Positions 24,901-37,963 of a stretch of DNA of 64,000 nucleotides are shown here, piece after piece. Below the pieces are notes generated by a model, which was given only the letters and a program-made list of their open reading frames with translations, was not told the origin of the DNA and did not search any database. The position numbers were made by a program, and so were the translations under genes. The DNA comes from Aquila chrysaetos chrysaetos (lineage: Eukaryota > Chordata > Aves > Accipitriformes > Accipitridae), in NCBI RefSeq assembly GCF_900496995.4, contig NC_044012.1:22606759-22670758 (forward strand), in the 5' to 3' direction. The stretch's first letter is position 1. Every line of letters starts with the position of its first letter.

Positions 24901-27900
24901 AGCAGGTTAGTGTGTCCTGTAGAGGAGATTGAGACACTTCATGTCCAAAACAGTGAGCATCAAATGCACGGCTTGCCTTGTGACATAGAAGTGCCCAGAG
25001 TTTACATGTGCCTGAGTTTATGTGCTCTTAAGGTCCCACACACAAACACACCTGCTTCCATGAATGATCAAAAGCATGTGACATTTCTGACCAGCTTGGT
25101 TTCTTCATGAGACCCAAAATGTTACAAGGATCCAAAACTCAGACATTCCTCCCATAATGATCCTGTTATGGTAAGTATTTTTAGAGCACAAAACCCAGAA
25201 ATGGATGCTGAAGATTTTTAGTGCACAGCCTGGTAGTCATTCTTCCTTTTTACAGAAGCATAGTAGTTAAAGCAGATGCCTAGGATGTGGGACATCCAGA
25301 CTAAAATCCTTCCTCTGCCTGAAGATGTTTGTATCAGTAATATCTTACCTCTCAAAACCATACCCTAAACACAGGACTACTTCACAGGGAAGTGGGGGAG
25401 AGCAGAGGAGAAGGTGCCCTTCCTGTTAAAGCAATGACCTGTTGAAGAAATAAGCATTCAAGATCCATTTGGCCAGGAAGACAAGAGCATAAAAATGAAT
25501 GCGAGTCTGCAGCCAAGTGATCAGTGAATGCACTTAACGGGGACAATGCTGGGCACTGGCAAATGCTCCTAGAATGGTACTGTATGCTTTATTTGAGAAA
25601 CAGAATATTCCTTCATAAGCAAAGGGCTATAAACCATTTTTAATTTAGAGTTTGTTGGTTTCTGAATACTTAACAGAGTAACTTTAAAAATATTTTAATA
25701 GAGCTATTTAGTTAAAAATTACTGCATTTGTCTGGCCAGATAACACTGCAGCACATACTGTGCAATATATAATCATAGCCTGTGAAGAGCCCTATATGCT
25801 CTCCTATATTCCCTTCCTATATTCCCTACTATTATTTTCTTTTTTATTCTGCTTACTATTGGCTTCTCAGTATTGAAGAAAAAAAAATACCCTCCCTCCA
25901 AACTTCTGAAGTGCCATGCTTCACTGAATGCCTCTAGCACTGAGTCTCAATCATTCTGAGAACGATTATTTTGAGAATAACCTACTTCTTTCCTTTTGAG
26001 TGATACCAGCAAGTAATTAAAATCAGGACAGTAATTCTGAAAATTTCACTATGCTTGCAACAAAACCAGTTTCTAAAATTTTCATAGTCATACCTGACTT
26101 AAGCCAGGTTTTTTTTATGTGCAGCTTAAAGGCAATACCACTCACAGGAGTGCTCTTTTCTTTCTGTAATTTAATTATATATAAAAAAAAAGGTTTATGA
26201 AGAAATACTTACGAACAGTAACTACGTTTTAATTGGTAAACTGTATTTCTAGTCCCAAAAGAGGTTAGACAGTTCATTCCAACACTGTCTACCTTAAAGC
26301 ATTCAGATGAGGCTACTGACAGTTACAGGTATGAAATAAGAGGAATTTAAACCAGACATACGTTGTCTATCTCCCTGAATCCTAGTTGTAAGTGCAATGC
26401 ATACTCCTATGTAACACACAATATAGGCTTCAATATGGTGACATCACTCCTTTTCAGCAAGGACTTACACACCACACTTCTGCACAGCTGGAACCAGTTT
26501 CAATAGGGTAGCAGATTTTAATATAATAAAATGTTAAAAAAAATTTACAATAATTAAATTGTTTCCATGTAAGTCATAAAGATTTAAAATTGGGGCAGAA
26601 ATAAAAGTTAATTTGGCTGAAAATTTACTCTGAAAGAGGAAAATAAAATCACCCCAAGACAACAGTAACAAAAAATGCCCCAAACCCAGAGTAGAACTAG
26701 TTAACACACACACTTTCCTGTTTGACAAGAGAAAGCATGTCTTTATCGCAAGGAGGGAGCACCCTCTTGTGGAAGTTGTACACAAAAACGGGATAAATAC
26801 CACTCAGTACTAAACCGAATAATCCTTTCTTTTTCATCCAAAAGAAATCTTCCTGGAGCGGCCCCAGCTTTGTTATGCTTTTAGTCTTTCTACAGTGCTA
26901 GATCGGCCTTTGAAATCTCCAGGCATCACCATTAACCCAGCAAAGTCAACTTTCAATTCCACCAAGAAAGCAAAATTGCAGCGTGACCAAATTTAAGTTA
27001 AGCTCAAAGAGGCTGTAGAAGGAAAAAGATGGTCAATGACCTCACTGACTGTAACATTAATGCCAGCTCAGGAACACTACATCAAATGCTACATTTCAGC
27101 AGTGCAACCATTTTGCTTCTGGAGCTGCACTGGTTTGTGCTGACCTAGTTTGTGGTGGCAACTGCATCGCTGTTAACTGACAACCTAAAAATCCATCCGG
27201 GGATCCTCTGTAACCGCCACCCTCGTTTCTCTTCCACCACATCCCTTCTTCCCTAGTTTTGGCACCACCGACTACTGCAAGTGTAAGATCTTTTCTCATC
27301 ATGACTTACATCACGCAGCCAAATAGCTTTGGCTTCATTTTAGATGATGGCTGAAAAAAGGTTTTTCATGCCTATCTGTACATAAACAAACATAAATATC
27401 TCTTCTTGACAGAGCAACAAGTAAGAGATCTAACGAGGACTCTTTCTGAAAACCTCTTCCTCTGAATTCCACAAGTCTTTTTGTGTTGCTACAGTATAAC
27501 TTCCATAAAGGGACCTTGACCTGAACATCAGGCCTCCTATTAGAAATTTAGATCAATACCATCCACATTTCTCCGGGGTAACAGAGAAACAGGTGCTCTC
27601 ACACAACAGAAGTACTGGGGAGCACAGTGAAGAGACTCAAAAAAGCCTGTATGCAGAGCCAATCTGAATCTGGCATCACTGATACTGAGCTGGAATTAAC
27701 CAATTCATCCCACCTAGTCTTCTCAACTACTCTCGCACGTGCTTTCCGTTCCAGGATAACATAGCTTAGACACAGGAATGCACAGGCCCAACGCAAGCCC
27801 TATATTGCACATGCACTGATAAGGCTACCTGGTCCTGGGGGAAAATCAGAAGTATAATGTTAAACCTAAATTTTCTACCTTTTCAATGGTAATCTTGCAC

Positions 27901-30900
27901 AAGGTGTGTCTATTTGTAACACGGGTGAACACACAGTGAATGCAGAATGAGTAGAAGCAGTTAAGTGAAAATGAAATGGAGATGCAGGTGACGGGAACAT
28001 AATACCTACTGAGATAGATGTGAAAGGTCAATAGGTGGCCCAGCAGGATCACGGTCATTAGGCTCAGAAGAATAAAAATCCCAGCCGTCACCAAAATGGC
28101 AGATGCCTGAGTCTCAACAGGAGCTGCAGGAAGAAACACAAACCAGCGGTCCGTGTGGTTCTTTAGAGCTGTAAAACAAAAAGAGTTGGAGGTAAGTAGA
28201 TTGTCCAGGTATTAAATATCTCTAACTAAACTTTGCAGCTGGAAATATTGTTAACTTAAAAGTAGCTGCAGACCCATTATGCACTGGAGGCCTAAGAAAT
28301 CTTGTGTCTGCAAGGTCCATAGGAAGAGCAGTTAGCTCTGTAAGGAAAGACATTCCATCCAGCTGAGCAGAGATATTCTTGCAGAAATATAAATTGAAGG
28401 AGTAAGGAATGGAGTTCCTTGTCAGTGAGAGAGCCCACAGAATCCAATCCCATACTGGGATACACTGGCTGATTCACAGGATGCTCAACTGAAGCACTGC
28501 TCATACCATCAAAGTGCCGGTCGGAGCGAAGCATCGTGGGGTCAATGAAGAACTCTACAAAGACGTAGCAAGCAACGAGCAGCAGAAGCCCAAGGCCCAG
28601 AATGGCAGACAGCACGCTATTCAAAAAGAGCCTGCCAAGAAAGTGAGAAGTGTGAGTGGCTTCAATAACATTACACACACAATTCAAAATCCCAGCCTCT
28701 AATAAAGACGGAGATATAGACAGCTATCCCAAATTACTGTGATGCTTTCTTACACTTGCGATCGATACTGGTGAACAGTCTTACTTCTGATTTGTTACCC
28801 TCAGGGACTAAACTGTGACTCTTTAGAGCAACCATGGTTACAAAACAGTCAAGTATATCTAGGACAGACAAAGAGGTCCCTGCACAAAATCTGAAGGCAG
28901 TGTAACGTGGCACCCAGCAGTAACAACGCTTTGCTTTCCACATGGTTTTAGTGCAGGAAAGTAAACTGAGAAGCAATAATCAGTGATAGCCTCCTTGTTC
29001 TTTATCTTAAACCTGGCACAGATTAGAGGTGCCTATACGCTGCTGTAACTCCTGCCAATCGGCAAGTCTCGTAGGGAAAGCATGCAATCTGAATGCAGGG
29101 TGTTTCAGAGACGGGAACAGCACAATCACGGTTCTATTCCCACTCCAGCTCTCAGAAGCATTAAGGACACCCAATTAACATCCCGTAAGCTTTTCCTAAT
29201 ACCAAATAATAAGATTATGTTTTCTGTTTTCACTCGTAGACGTTCAGCTACAAAATCCTAAGTGTAGGAGTTTTATCCCTGGTTATTTGAATCTCATAAT
29301 CATGCTTGCATTTTCCATCTAGTTTTCTCATGACTGATTTTATTCAGCCGGGGTCTGAAAAAAAAGTGGTTCTGTGTGGCTGAGTACAGACTGGGCTGAG
29401 ATGCAGGAGAATCTTGGGAAGAGAAGGGCCGACATTATTGATGCAGTGTTGCACTCCTGTCACAATGCCAGGCTCTTACCAGTAATTCCTCTCTCCCACA
29501 CAGTTGTTGAGCCATTTGCAGTGGTGATCAAAGCCACACACACACTTGTTGCAAGTTCCACAGTGCTTTGACTTGGCACTCCTGCCAAAGAAAGGGTGGC
29601 GTTAGCATGGCAGCACCAGCTTATTACCGTAACTTTCCAGTGACACAAATACAGGGGGTTACAGCAGTAGAAATCCTGGTAATAGTGAGAAAACCTTCTA
29701 CATCAGGAATACTTCAACACCCAAACGTATCGGCCATATCGGCCATTGTTGGACCACAGTCCCAAATACTGCAAAATTTGCCTTTCAATGCACTGCGTGA
29801 TTTCTAATTTGGAGATCATTCATTTCTTATTTGAAACTCTTCAGCAGTTCTCCAAAGCTTGATCTCAATGTCTGCCCTCCAAGCATTTCCTGCTACCATA
29901 TTAGCATCTAGCCAAATACAAGCACACATGCCCAAGTTACATGTTGTTAGGTCAAACACCAACACCCAGATCATGTGGAACAGAACAGTCCTCTCCACAC
30001 AACAGGTGAGCAATCAAATAAAGTACGGAACCATGCGCACATTTGACAGCAGGCACCTACTCAGCTAACTGAATCTTGCCACAGGGTGAAGTTTAACTCA
30101 CGCTATAGAGCTTCAGGGGCTCAATTTCAATCTTATAGTCTAACATTTAAGACTAATGGTGAAATGTAATGATGAAGAAGACAGTGTAGTAGAAGGAAAA
30201 AAGAAGATACTTACACATCGACATCACAGACATGGCAATGATGGTTTTCAATGACATGTGCATGTTGATTACGATTGAAGGTAGCCAGAGGCCCTAGATA
30301 GTTTTTTTCTCGCACATTTGCATCCGCAGGATCAATGGAGACTGCAGTAAGATGAACAACTAAATGGTAGATAAAACACACTCCTGGACACTGAAGTACA
30401 CAGTTAAGGATTTTATGAGTGATTTAATGCATATATTTTTATCCTTAATACACAAAGCCCACACAGATGAGAAATACATGGCTTAGAATTAGAAATCACT
30501 ATATAACTGATTGCAGCACATTCATCTGAGCTTTATTAACAGAGACATTTGCACTGTAATAAATATCCTCTGGAAAATGGTAACTAAATCTACAGGAACA
30601 ACCCTCCTTATTATGTACTACTCTGTCTCACAGAAATGTCCTTGCTAGCACAGGAGTTTTTAAAAATTACCTTTACTTACCAGAATCTGACCCCACTCTT
30701 GACATAGGTCCACGTTTCTTAGTCCATACAGACTCCTTGGGAAGGAACAATCAGTTAAGGCCGTGCACATGCCCCTTCACAAGACCAGACTTCCAAGAAA
30801 GAAAAAAAAAGTCACATCAAGGAACTAGTACTGATCACCTTGCTTTCCTTTTCCTTAGTCAGAATCCCAAGGAAGAGGATCACCCCTTTAAAGTAGACTC

Positions 30901-33050
30901 CTACACAATTTACAGACAGACAGTATCCAGGATTTGTCATTGGTTCTTGAAAGATTACCGGTTTGGATTCTTACTTTCAAATGCAGTAGCAAGTCAGAGC
31001 AAATACGCTTTAGCAGTACTTTTGATCAGACACCTGAACTAACTGCCAATATTTGGAAAGAATATACAAATATGTAAGAACATACAAATAAAAGCAGCAA
31101 CCCTGCATGCCTGGAGTACCACTGTGCTCAAGAGTTTGCTTCTCAATATACTGCAACTAAATGAGTATGTGTGCAAAAATTAACCTTCCAGTCTATTTGT
31201 TACACAGCCAGATGTGCACATCATTGATGATACTAAGGCATATGGAAAATAGAGCAGTGTAGTAAGGAAAAAAAGGAGGTCTGTGAGAGGTCTAGCTGAC
31301 TAGAGCTCTGATGACTGGTGTAGCAGAATGGGAGGGGATTTGCCTTTGACGCAAAAGAGATGTTAGTGCTTTATTAACTGGTAGTAAAACTTTAGGATAC
31401 ATAAATCTGTTGAATTAGAGTGACTTTAGATTGAGTTATGAAGATATTTGGTAGACAAATTCATGAGGTTTGAACCGTGATAATACCAAGGATTTGGATA
31501 AGATAAGTAGACGTAAGACCACTGTGAGCTAATGATATTAATGCCTAAATCACACAGGTGTAACTAAAACAACGATAAGCAAAAGCATCCCAAACATATC
31601 AAAGACTCCATGGACATACATCAATCAGATGTATAAATGATGTAAGTGCATATCGGATCTCTTCTGAACTTTTCCCAAGATTGTCTCTATCATATTTCTT
31701 GGTTAGCTCGTTCTGCTAAGAAAGCACTAAGTGGCACCGAGCCACTTAGTCAATTTTATTTGCACCCCAAAGATGTTACCAGAGAGATGACAAAAGCAAA
31801 CACTTGCTCACAAATTATAAACCCTCACCAGCTTGTTAAGCACTAAATTCAAATCTCAGGATACCCTCTTCCCATCCGCCACTCCTCAGACAATCTAGTC
31901 CACCAGAAGCCAGGGCCTGACTTTGAGGAAGTTCCTTCCCTGGCTTTGAGGAAGTTCCTTCCCTGGGCAGAGATGACAGTACAAGGTGGCACTGGGAGCA
32001 CTGGGATTGCTCACCAGTGCACCCCATCTCTAGTCCCTCTCCTCCCCAGCTGCAGGAGCAGCAAGTGCACACAGCTTTAGGGAGGGGGCTTGAGGACAGG
32101 AGGTGGAAAACGCATTGGGCTGGGCTGAGTTAGGCTTTACTGGGCAGCACATAAGACAAGATGCCTTCACAGTGTAAGCACCTCATCTTCTGATACTGCC
32201 CACATTTAGAGGACAGTTAGATGTGTATTAAAGAGCTGCTCAAGACTGTCCCACGACAGACCTCTCCTCTGAGGTTCACACTACACCACCTTGTCTTTCA
32301 CTCACAGACTTTCTACAGAGGACAGGGGAGGGCCCTGGGAGAAGATCAACTGCCAGCTATCACAAGCAACCACACCGTAAAATTGTAAATGTATAAAGCT
32401 GCCTTTCAAGACTCAGTCAGCACAGGGAGGTGTGGCTGCCCACCGCGGCAAGGATGTTTCAGGAGGGTCTTTTTTAGTACGAATTCCTTCAAACTCTGCA
32501 GCACCCTTGTAGAAGAATAATATAAAGCAAAGGAGACACATAGGCAGAAGTAGACAGCAGAAGAGCCTTGGAGGCAAAGACAGTGACCTTAACAGAGTGA
32601 TGAAGGAGACAAGCAGAACGTTAGTGACCTACCTAAAGCTGAAGGGCAGAGAGGATCTCAAAATAACTGTTTTTTATAGACAGGAGAAGATCAAGATTAT
32701 GGTTATCGTTCAGAAAAAGATTCCGACTCAGCTGCTTTCTCCTAGGCTTTCTATGCTACCCAACAACTATTTTAAAAAAATCCCACTGAGAGTTTATTAC
32801 AGTCCATGTTCTCCTCTTGACCAAAGGATACAATATAGCCAGCAGGCAGCCAGTGGCGTGGCAGGAGAGGAACCAGGATTCCAAAGCCAACCAGCGCAAA
32901 GAAGAGGTACAGCAACCAGGCAATAATCTGGAAAAGGTGCAGAGGCCAGCTCCAGCCATTTCTTCGAGCGCGTTGGACCTGCACCTCAGGAACAGCTTCG
33001 CCCAAATTCTCTGGAGTTGTCTTATTAGGAGGTTTATTGCAGATATTCAT
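15979..33050 (-). CDS. ZDHHC1: Palmitoyltransferase ZDHHC1 (DHHC-type), complete
   Basis: A multipass membrane S-acyltransferase that palmitoylates cysteines of client proteins; mammalian ZDHHC1 is also reported as a positive regulator of STING-dependent DNA-virus sensing. Coding exons in transcript order: 32832-33050, 30215-30390, 29480-29581, 28507-28631, 28010-28168, 24417-24529, 21671-21710 (tentative), 17968-18053, 16867-16975, 15979-16514. All phases join, giving 1665 nt or 554 aa. The start [11 protein letters not shown] matches human and lies at an exon border. Membrane segments are visible near residues 38-65, 74-92, 167-195 and 222-250. The zinc-finger core is [21 protein letters not shown] with catalytic DHHC at 150-153. 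A DPA motif follows TM2, and the TTxE motif reads TTYEY after TM4. The C-terminal tail has a basic [11 protein letters not shown] run and a Ser/Pro-rich end, longer than human (485 aa). The 40-nt exon fits the required phases (0 in, 1 out) with a weak gtagat donor, but I cannot match it to a known homologue. Confidence 0.92.
16551..16570. repeat. (AG)10 microsatellite in ZDHHC1 intron
   Basis: A pure AG dinucleotide run. On the transcribed minus strand it is a (CT)10 pyrimidine tract 37-56 nt upstream of the last ZDHHC1 acceptor, so length variation could affect splicing of the terminal exon; that effect is inference. Confidence 0.9.
20150..20500 (+). mobile_element. Degenerate CR1-like LINE fragment, 3' end of ORF2
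   Basis: The plus strand encodes, with decay, [21 protein letters not shown], similar to the KVQRRATKMIKGLEHLSYEE region near the C-terminus of CR1-type LINE reverse transcriptase. Downstream, decayed sequence still resembles the usual continuation (about 20370-20490, including CACTGCCATAGGATG, like the normal CTCCTTGCCAGAGGATG). Old and non-functional, lying antisense within a ZDHHC1 intron. The family assignment is from memory of the consensus. Confidence 0.5.
23440..23580 (-). mobile_element. CR1 retrotransposon 3' tail
   Basis: The plus strand shows the reverse complement of the avian CR1 3' end: GGATCACAGAATCGCTGAAT, then a diverged TTAGTCCAGCCCCCAG, then a decayed GTTTTGAGTATCTCC-type block. 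The element is therefore on the minus strand with its 3' terminus near 23440. It is truncated at about 140 bp, as most CR1 copies are, and many substitutions mark it as old. It supports a sauropsid, probably avian, source. Confidence 0.75.
31921..31966. repeat. Perfect 23-bp tandem duplication
   Basis: Two identical adjacent 23-bp copies (31921-31943 and 31944-31966), each containing GAGGAAGTTCCTTCC, which is itself an inverted repeat centred on AAGTTCCTT. It lies in a ZDHHC1 intron. The exact identity suggests a recent slippage duplication. Confidence 0.9.
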
Positions 33051-35318
33051 CTACAGAAATCAGAAATCAAAAATGGAAAACAAAAAATATGTAATACAAA
33101 AATATTGCGACTGAGCCCCGGTCCTGGAGTTATGCTCCAGGCTGGACAGAAACTTGGAGAGACTAAGATGACAACACATCTGAGGAGAGACTTCTCTCTG
33201 CACAGGGGATTTGTGATCGATAGTACCAAAGGGAAAAAACAATTACACACTCTAAAAGCAAGTGCTAATGTCTGTGTGAAACAACAATACCCCAAACTTT
33301 GAGCTAAGGGAAACTTGCAGGTTTTGCCAGTCTTCGGATGGATCTAGACCTAAATTGAGTAAAAAGAGCAAAGAGGGTACTTCAGTGGCAGTCCGGAGAT
33401 GGAGTATGATGTGCTGTGGTCTGGGGATGTGTTCATGTCAGAACGCTGTTATGGATGATGGCAGAACAAATGCTTTCACCTGTCTCAGATATGCCATGTT
33501 TTCCTTCTAGCTAGTGCAGAGAAGTGTAGTGAGAGTGGGTGGCCCCACTGGAGCACATGGTCTGGAACCACAATTTAGCACTACACAGCATCCAAAAAAA
33601 CAGAGACTCTTTTGTCAGCAACAAAGGAAGTGGACAGACTAGAAACCAAAAAAGTGAACTTTAATGACAAAAAGGGGGAAAGAAGCAGGAGTTACTCCAC
33701 AACACAAGTATAAAGCAGACTGTTGCTAGAACAGAACAGAAGGTTATGTATGCAGGACATCCATGCAGGAAGCAGCTTGATTATTCAGCTGTCCTACAAT
33801 GTCTGGACTCCTGGCAGGAGAAAGCCAGATTTAACTCCAAAGGCGAGTAACGAACCATAACCTGGGAAGTTCCTGACATTTATGATTCCTGTTTGCACAA
33901 CAGCTACGAGCTCAGAAGTGATTTCTCTTTCTTTCAACTTGTGTTGGATTATTAGTTGTTGCTTTTCGCTTGCCACAGAGCCAGGATGAGCTTTTGACAA
34001 CAGAGAGTGGGGCTGCTCTGCTTCACAGAAAACTCAGGTGCAACAGATACTAAGGAGTACAATACAGGCAGCAGGTCAGGGGTCGCATTGCAAAACAGGC
34101 ATGAAGCAGCTCTGCTGGACCTCAGCTGACTCGAGGTACCTCTGCACCATGCTCACTGTTCCTTAGTAACTAAGAGGATGTTAAATTAACATCTAACAGG
34201 GATAAGCAACTTCAATTAGTCTGATTAACTTGCACATGAGCATGCTGAAAGAAAAGGAGGAGGTCTCTAGCTCACTTGCGGTATTTTTGATAATGGTTCC
34301 AGTACCAGAAAAATGCTGAAGGGCTGGAAGACAGCAAGCATGCCAACGTGCTGAAAGAGTGAGCAGAACGATTCAGATCTTGGTACACCAACGGTCCTGC
34401 ATCAGTCCCAGGAAAAGGGCTGGAAATGTCCTTTGGGGTCAACTGGTAGAGAATTAGTGGGTAAGAATACAAAAGAATGTAATTTAAGCTTATCAGCACA
34501 GTCCTATCAACAAACAGGCTGGAAAAAAAAAATTCCTAACTTCGGTCTTTGAAGAAATTAGCAGTATGTGCCTGCATTCATAGTTTGCTACATGGCAAAT
34601 GCCTCATCAATGATGAGAAAGAGTTACTAATCATGCGATACTTTTCTCATTAGGTTGTTGAAAACTTGCCTGCACATCACTTTGAGCTACCTGTTACAAA
34701 ACCCACTCAGATTATTTGAAGAAATTCCCCGATTTCTCCTCTCTCCTAATCAGACCCTAGCCGGGGGAGCCAGGTCCACCCAGACCATGGAAGCCCTGTT
34801 TTGCTGCCAGATTTTGCTGTTTTATTACACCAGATGGTTTTCACATTATGTTATTTAATGTCAAAAACTTTGGTAACAATTCGACAGAATGTTTTATGTA
34901 GTGAACTGCTACTAAAGCTAGCGTAAGCTACCTCCTGGCTGAACTATCCCTCAGGCTGCAGTCATCCCACAGCAGCGTCTGTCTGGTGACAGACTCTCAC
35001 GAAGGAAGCAAGCCGCTTTGTCCATCCCGTTTCAGAAGCGAAGTTCCTCTTGCCTTTCCCTTACAACTGGATGGCTTCTCTTGTAGCTGATGCGCTGAAT
35101 TATCCACCAATATCGATGAAAAACAAAGCTGTATGTGAAGAGACTCAAGGATACTGCATCTCCCCTTCCCGGTGGGGTGCCCAACTCTGTGGGTATGCCC
35201 GGCACTCCTTTCAACCCAGCTACAGAAAACACTGAATATAAAAAACAGGGCACGAAGTCATCATCAGGGCTTACTCAGTCACCGAAGACAGAGGAGAGGT
35301 AACTGAGTTGACGCTGCT

Positions 35319-35350
35319 TGTTAACTAATACTAGTTAACTAGTTAACTAT
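35319..35350. repeat. Short TTAACTAGTTAAC palindromic tandem
   Basis: Repeated GTTAACTA units give overlapping palindromes (TAGTTAACTA, TTAACTAGTTAA) just outside the ZDHHC1 CpG island on its intronic side. GTTAAC half-sites resemble HNF1-type elements, but this is only resemblance. Confidence 0.5.
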
Positions 35351-35379
35351 AAGTCAGCCGGGAGTTAACAGGTTCACCC

Positions 35380-35900
35380 CTTCGGTTGTTCAGCCACCCG
35401 ACAGCCAAGCGCTGGGCAGCGGGAAGGAACACGCAACCAGCCGCCCTGAGGCACCGGCACCTCCCGGGGATATCGGGGCAGGCACCGGGGGCCGGGTCGG
35501 GCGAACGGTATCCCGGTCAGCCATTACGGGGAGGGTCGGATAGACCCCTCCCGCGGCTTCGCCACCTCTCTATCCTCACCTTCTTCCCTCAGAGGGGGTT
35601 GAGAACGGCCCCGTCCCCGCTTCATGCCCAGAGCGGGTAACGGGGCCTGCGGTTAAAACCGGCGCGGCAGCTCCCGGCGCCTTCAGCGGGTTCAGGCCGC
35701 TGGGCCCGTCGTCATGGCAACGGACTGGGCTACGGAGGGGCGCATGCGACAAAAAACGCCGGGCGCGATCCGTTCGGCGGAGATGGCGGGGGTGACGGGT
35801 GGGAAGAGCGAGGCTTCGCTCCATAGGACCCCGGGTGTGGAGGTCCCCGTTGGGGCCTGCGGGCCCAGCGAGGACCCCCACACCCGGGGAAAGCCTGGCT
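35380..35900 (-). promoter_or_regulatory. ZDHHC1: CpG-island promoter and 5' UTR exon of ZDHHC1
   Basis: A CpG-rich block about 2.5 kb upstream of the first coding exon. A strong donor on the minus strand (gtgagg, plus-strand 35574-35579) suggests a non-coding first exon at about 35580-35720 that splices to the coding exon whose acceptor abuts the ATG at 33050. GTCGTCATGGCAAC at 35708-35721 has one good RFX X-box half (TGGCAAC). The plus-strand 75-codon frame from 35714 is probably a base-composition artefact. Confidence 0.55.
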
Positions 35901-37600
35901 ACTGGCATGCTTCCCCCCAACCCTTCAGCACCCATCCTTGAGGTGTAGACAGGGGTTTTATGCCTGGTGGCACAGAGTAATTTGTATTGGAAAGACCTAC
36001 ACCATCCCTCCATCCCGGCCTTTCATCGCTAAAGGAGGTGGCGAATCCTTCCCCCGAGGCCGGAAAAGTCACGACCCTTCAAAAGGCCTCCTTTGGGAGG
36101 GTGCTTGTTTTTCCCTTCGTCACCCCCAAAGCCAGCTGTGAAGCGCTGCTGGGAATGCTGGCTGTGTTTTTAGGAAAACACCCAAGATTTTGTAGGTTGG
36201 CTGGGGTCAGGGAGGCTCTGGGAGCCAGTGGTGGAAGGACGGGAGGCTGGTTGTGAGCTGGAGCCAGCCATCCCGCTCCCTGGAAGCTGTTAGGAAAATT
36301 CCCTTCCCTAACTATTGTATCAACCAGTCTTTATAGTACGAAAACACCCCTCTGACAGGGCTTTGAAACCCTCCCAGCATCGTCTGGCATCATAGATCAG
36401 TAACTCCAGCAAGACTCCAGGGACGTCTGGATCTATGGACGAGCAGCAAGAATGCTGGAAAAATATTGTTGCCTTGCAAAGTTTTACGATGATTCGTAAT
36501 CAGTAATGGGGGTGTCAGTGATTAGTCAAGTCATGTTGTACCTGAAGGTTTGAAGGGTATAAGAAACCTGTGCAAAACCACATTTGGGGTGCCCAGTTTG
36601 GCTGGGACACCACATGTGCAGGAATAAATATTTACCCTTCTAATTCTCTACTTTGCATCCCAGCCTCTCTCCTCGGTCAGCACGGGCCAGCTGCGGATTT
36701 TTGTGACACAGAACGGCCAGCCCCGCCAGCCCAGCCCGAAGCTCTGCTGCCCTCAGGGAAGGCTTTTCCCCCTCCTCCAGCAAAGCAGCCATGCCGATCC
36801 CCAGGAGCTGGCGAGCAGAACTGGTGGCAGTGCCGGCTGCGGGTGCATAAGGAGGTCTTTATGAGCCGCCTGCGGTCTGTGCACAGCGGCTGCTTTGTGC
36901 GAGGGGTGCTGGCACCCGCCAGCCGGCCACTCACCTAAGAAAGCTTCTGTGTGCAGAGAGAAGGGTGTCCCGGGAGCAGCGTGTCCTTCGCTTGCTGTCC
37001 CCAAAGGCCCTCATCACCTTTCAACCACCAGCCTCCCTGCACAGGGATCTGGCCATGTTGGTGGTGGCAGGGGGTGCCCAAAGAGCGTGGGGGGGGGGGT
37101 CTGCACCTCTTTTGTCCTCCTTGCCCTCCCCTTCGAACAGGGGAACAGCTTGAGTGCTCAGTGAGCTACGGAGCTGCCGCTTTGACCACCTGTGCGGTCA
37201 GCTCCTGTCAGAGCTGTTGCAGAGGGAAGTCTCCCAGCCGCAAGGAAGCATGGCCCCCGGTCGCCGTCCCCTGCTCACCTGGTGCCAGGGAGCCCCGCTG
37301 TGCTTTGCTGGCACCTGCCAAAGGGGCTGGGGACAAGCCTTGGCTGTGCAGGACATGCAGGGCAGCATGTTCAGCCCATCTCCCAGTCCTGCACTGGAGG
37401 GCTCTTCAGTGTGGCCCCCAGGAATAGTGGTTCTGGGAGAGACATGGACACTGCATGATCCTGGGTGGGTTTGACAGCTCTGCTGGCACCTCAAGCTCTG
37501 CAAGGGGACCCTGCCATAACCACAGCCCCCAGCTCTCCCCAGGAGCCTTGCCCCAGGAGCACGGGGCTGCTCCCACGCAGCAGGCATACAGCAAGGAGGA
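35901..37600. other. Intergenic gap at a likely synteny junction
   Basis: Lies between the ZDHHC1 promoter and the 3' end of the fibulin-7-like gene. In human the gene next to the ZDHHC1 5' end is HSD11B2; no short-chain dehydrogenase motif (TGxxxGxG, YxxxK) is visible here. Nothing else is recognised; long frames on both strands at 36570-37470 look like composition artefacts. Confidence 0.5.
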
Positions 37601-37624
37601 CACCCTTCCTACAGCTACTTTTCT

Positions 37625-37630
37625 TTTATT
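37625..37630 (-). promoter_or_regulatory. Poly(A) signal of the fibulin-7-like gene
   Basis: TTTATT on the plus strand (AATAAA on minus), 334 bp downstream of the stop codon. This implies a short 3' UTR ending near 37605-37612. Confidence 0.7.
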
Positions 37631-37963
37631 AGAGGTTACAAGATACAAGGAGCCGGACCTGCACGCCACGTGCCATCGGCTTGCTCTGCTGTGCCCCTCT
37701 GTGTGCCATGCGGGCAGAGAGGAAGGGGGCTGGCAGAGGCAGGCACCCCCAGACTGGTGCCCCCATTGCTCGCAGGGTTTTCCTTGCAGTCTTTGCGACA
37801 GGCACCATTTCTGCTGCGATGGCTTTGCCCTGCCAGCCATGAGCAAGCATTACGGGAGAGGGAAGTCCCCAATGGGACAAGAACTGGGACCACTGAGCTG
37901 AACCCTCTCCATCACTCCCCAGGAGAGACCCTGGCTTGGCCCCACACCTGCCTCCAAAGGGGA

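Noticed and set aside
35714-35941. Plus-strand 75-codon frame in the ZDHHC1 promoter
   Set aside because: Lies in a CpG island opposite the predicted ZDHHC1 first exon, with no known domain; a divergent transcript is possible but coding is unsupported.
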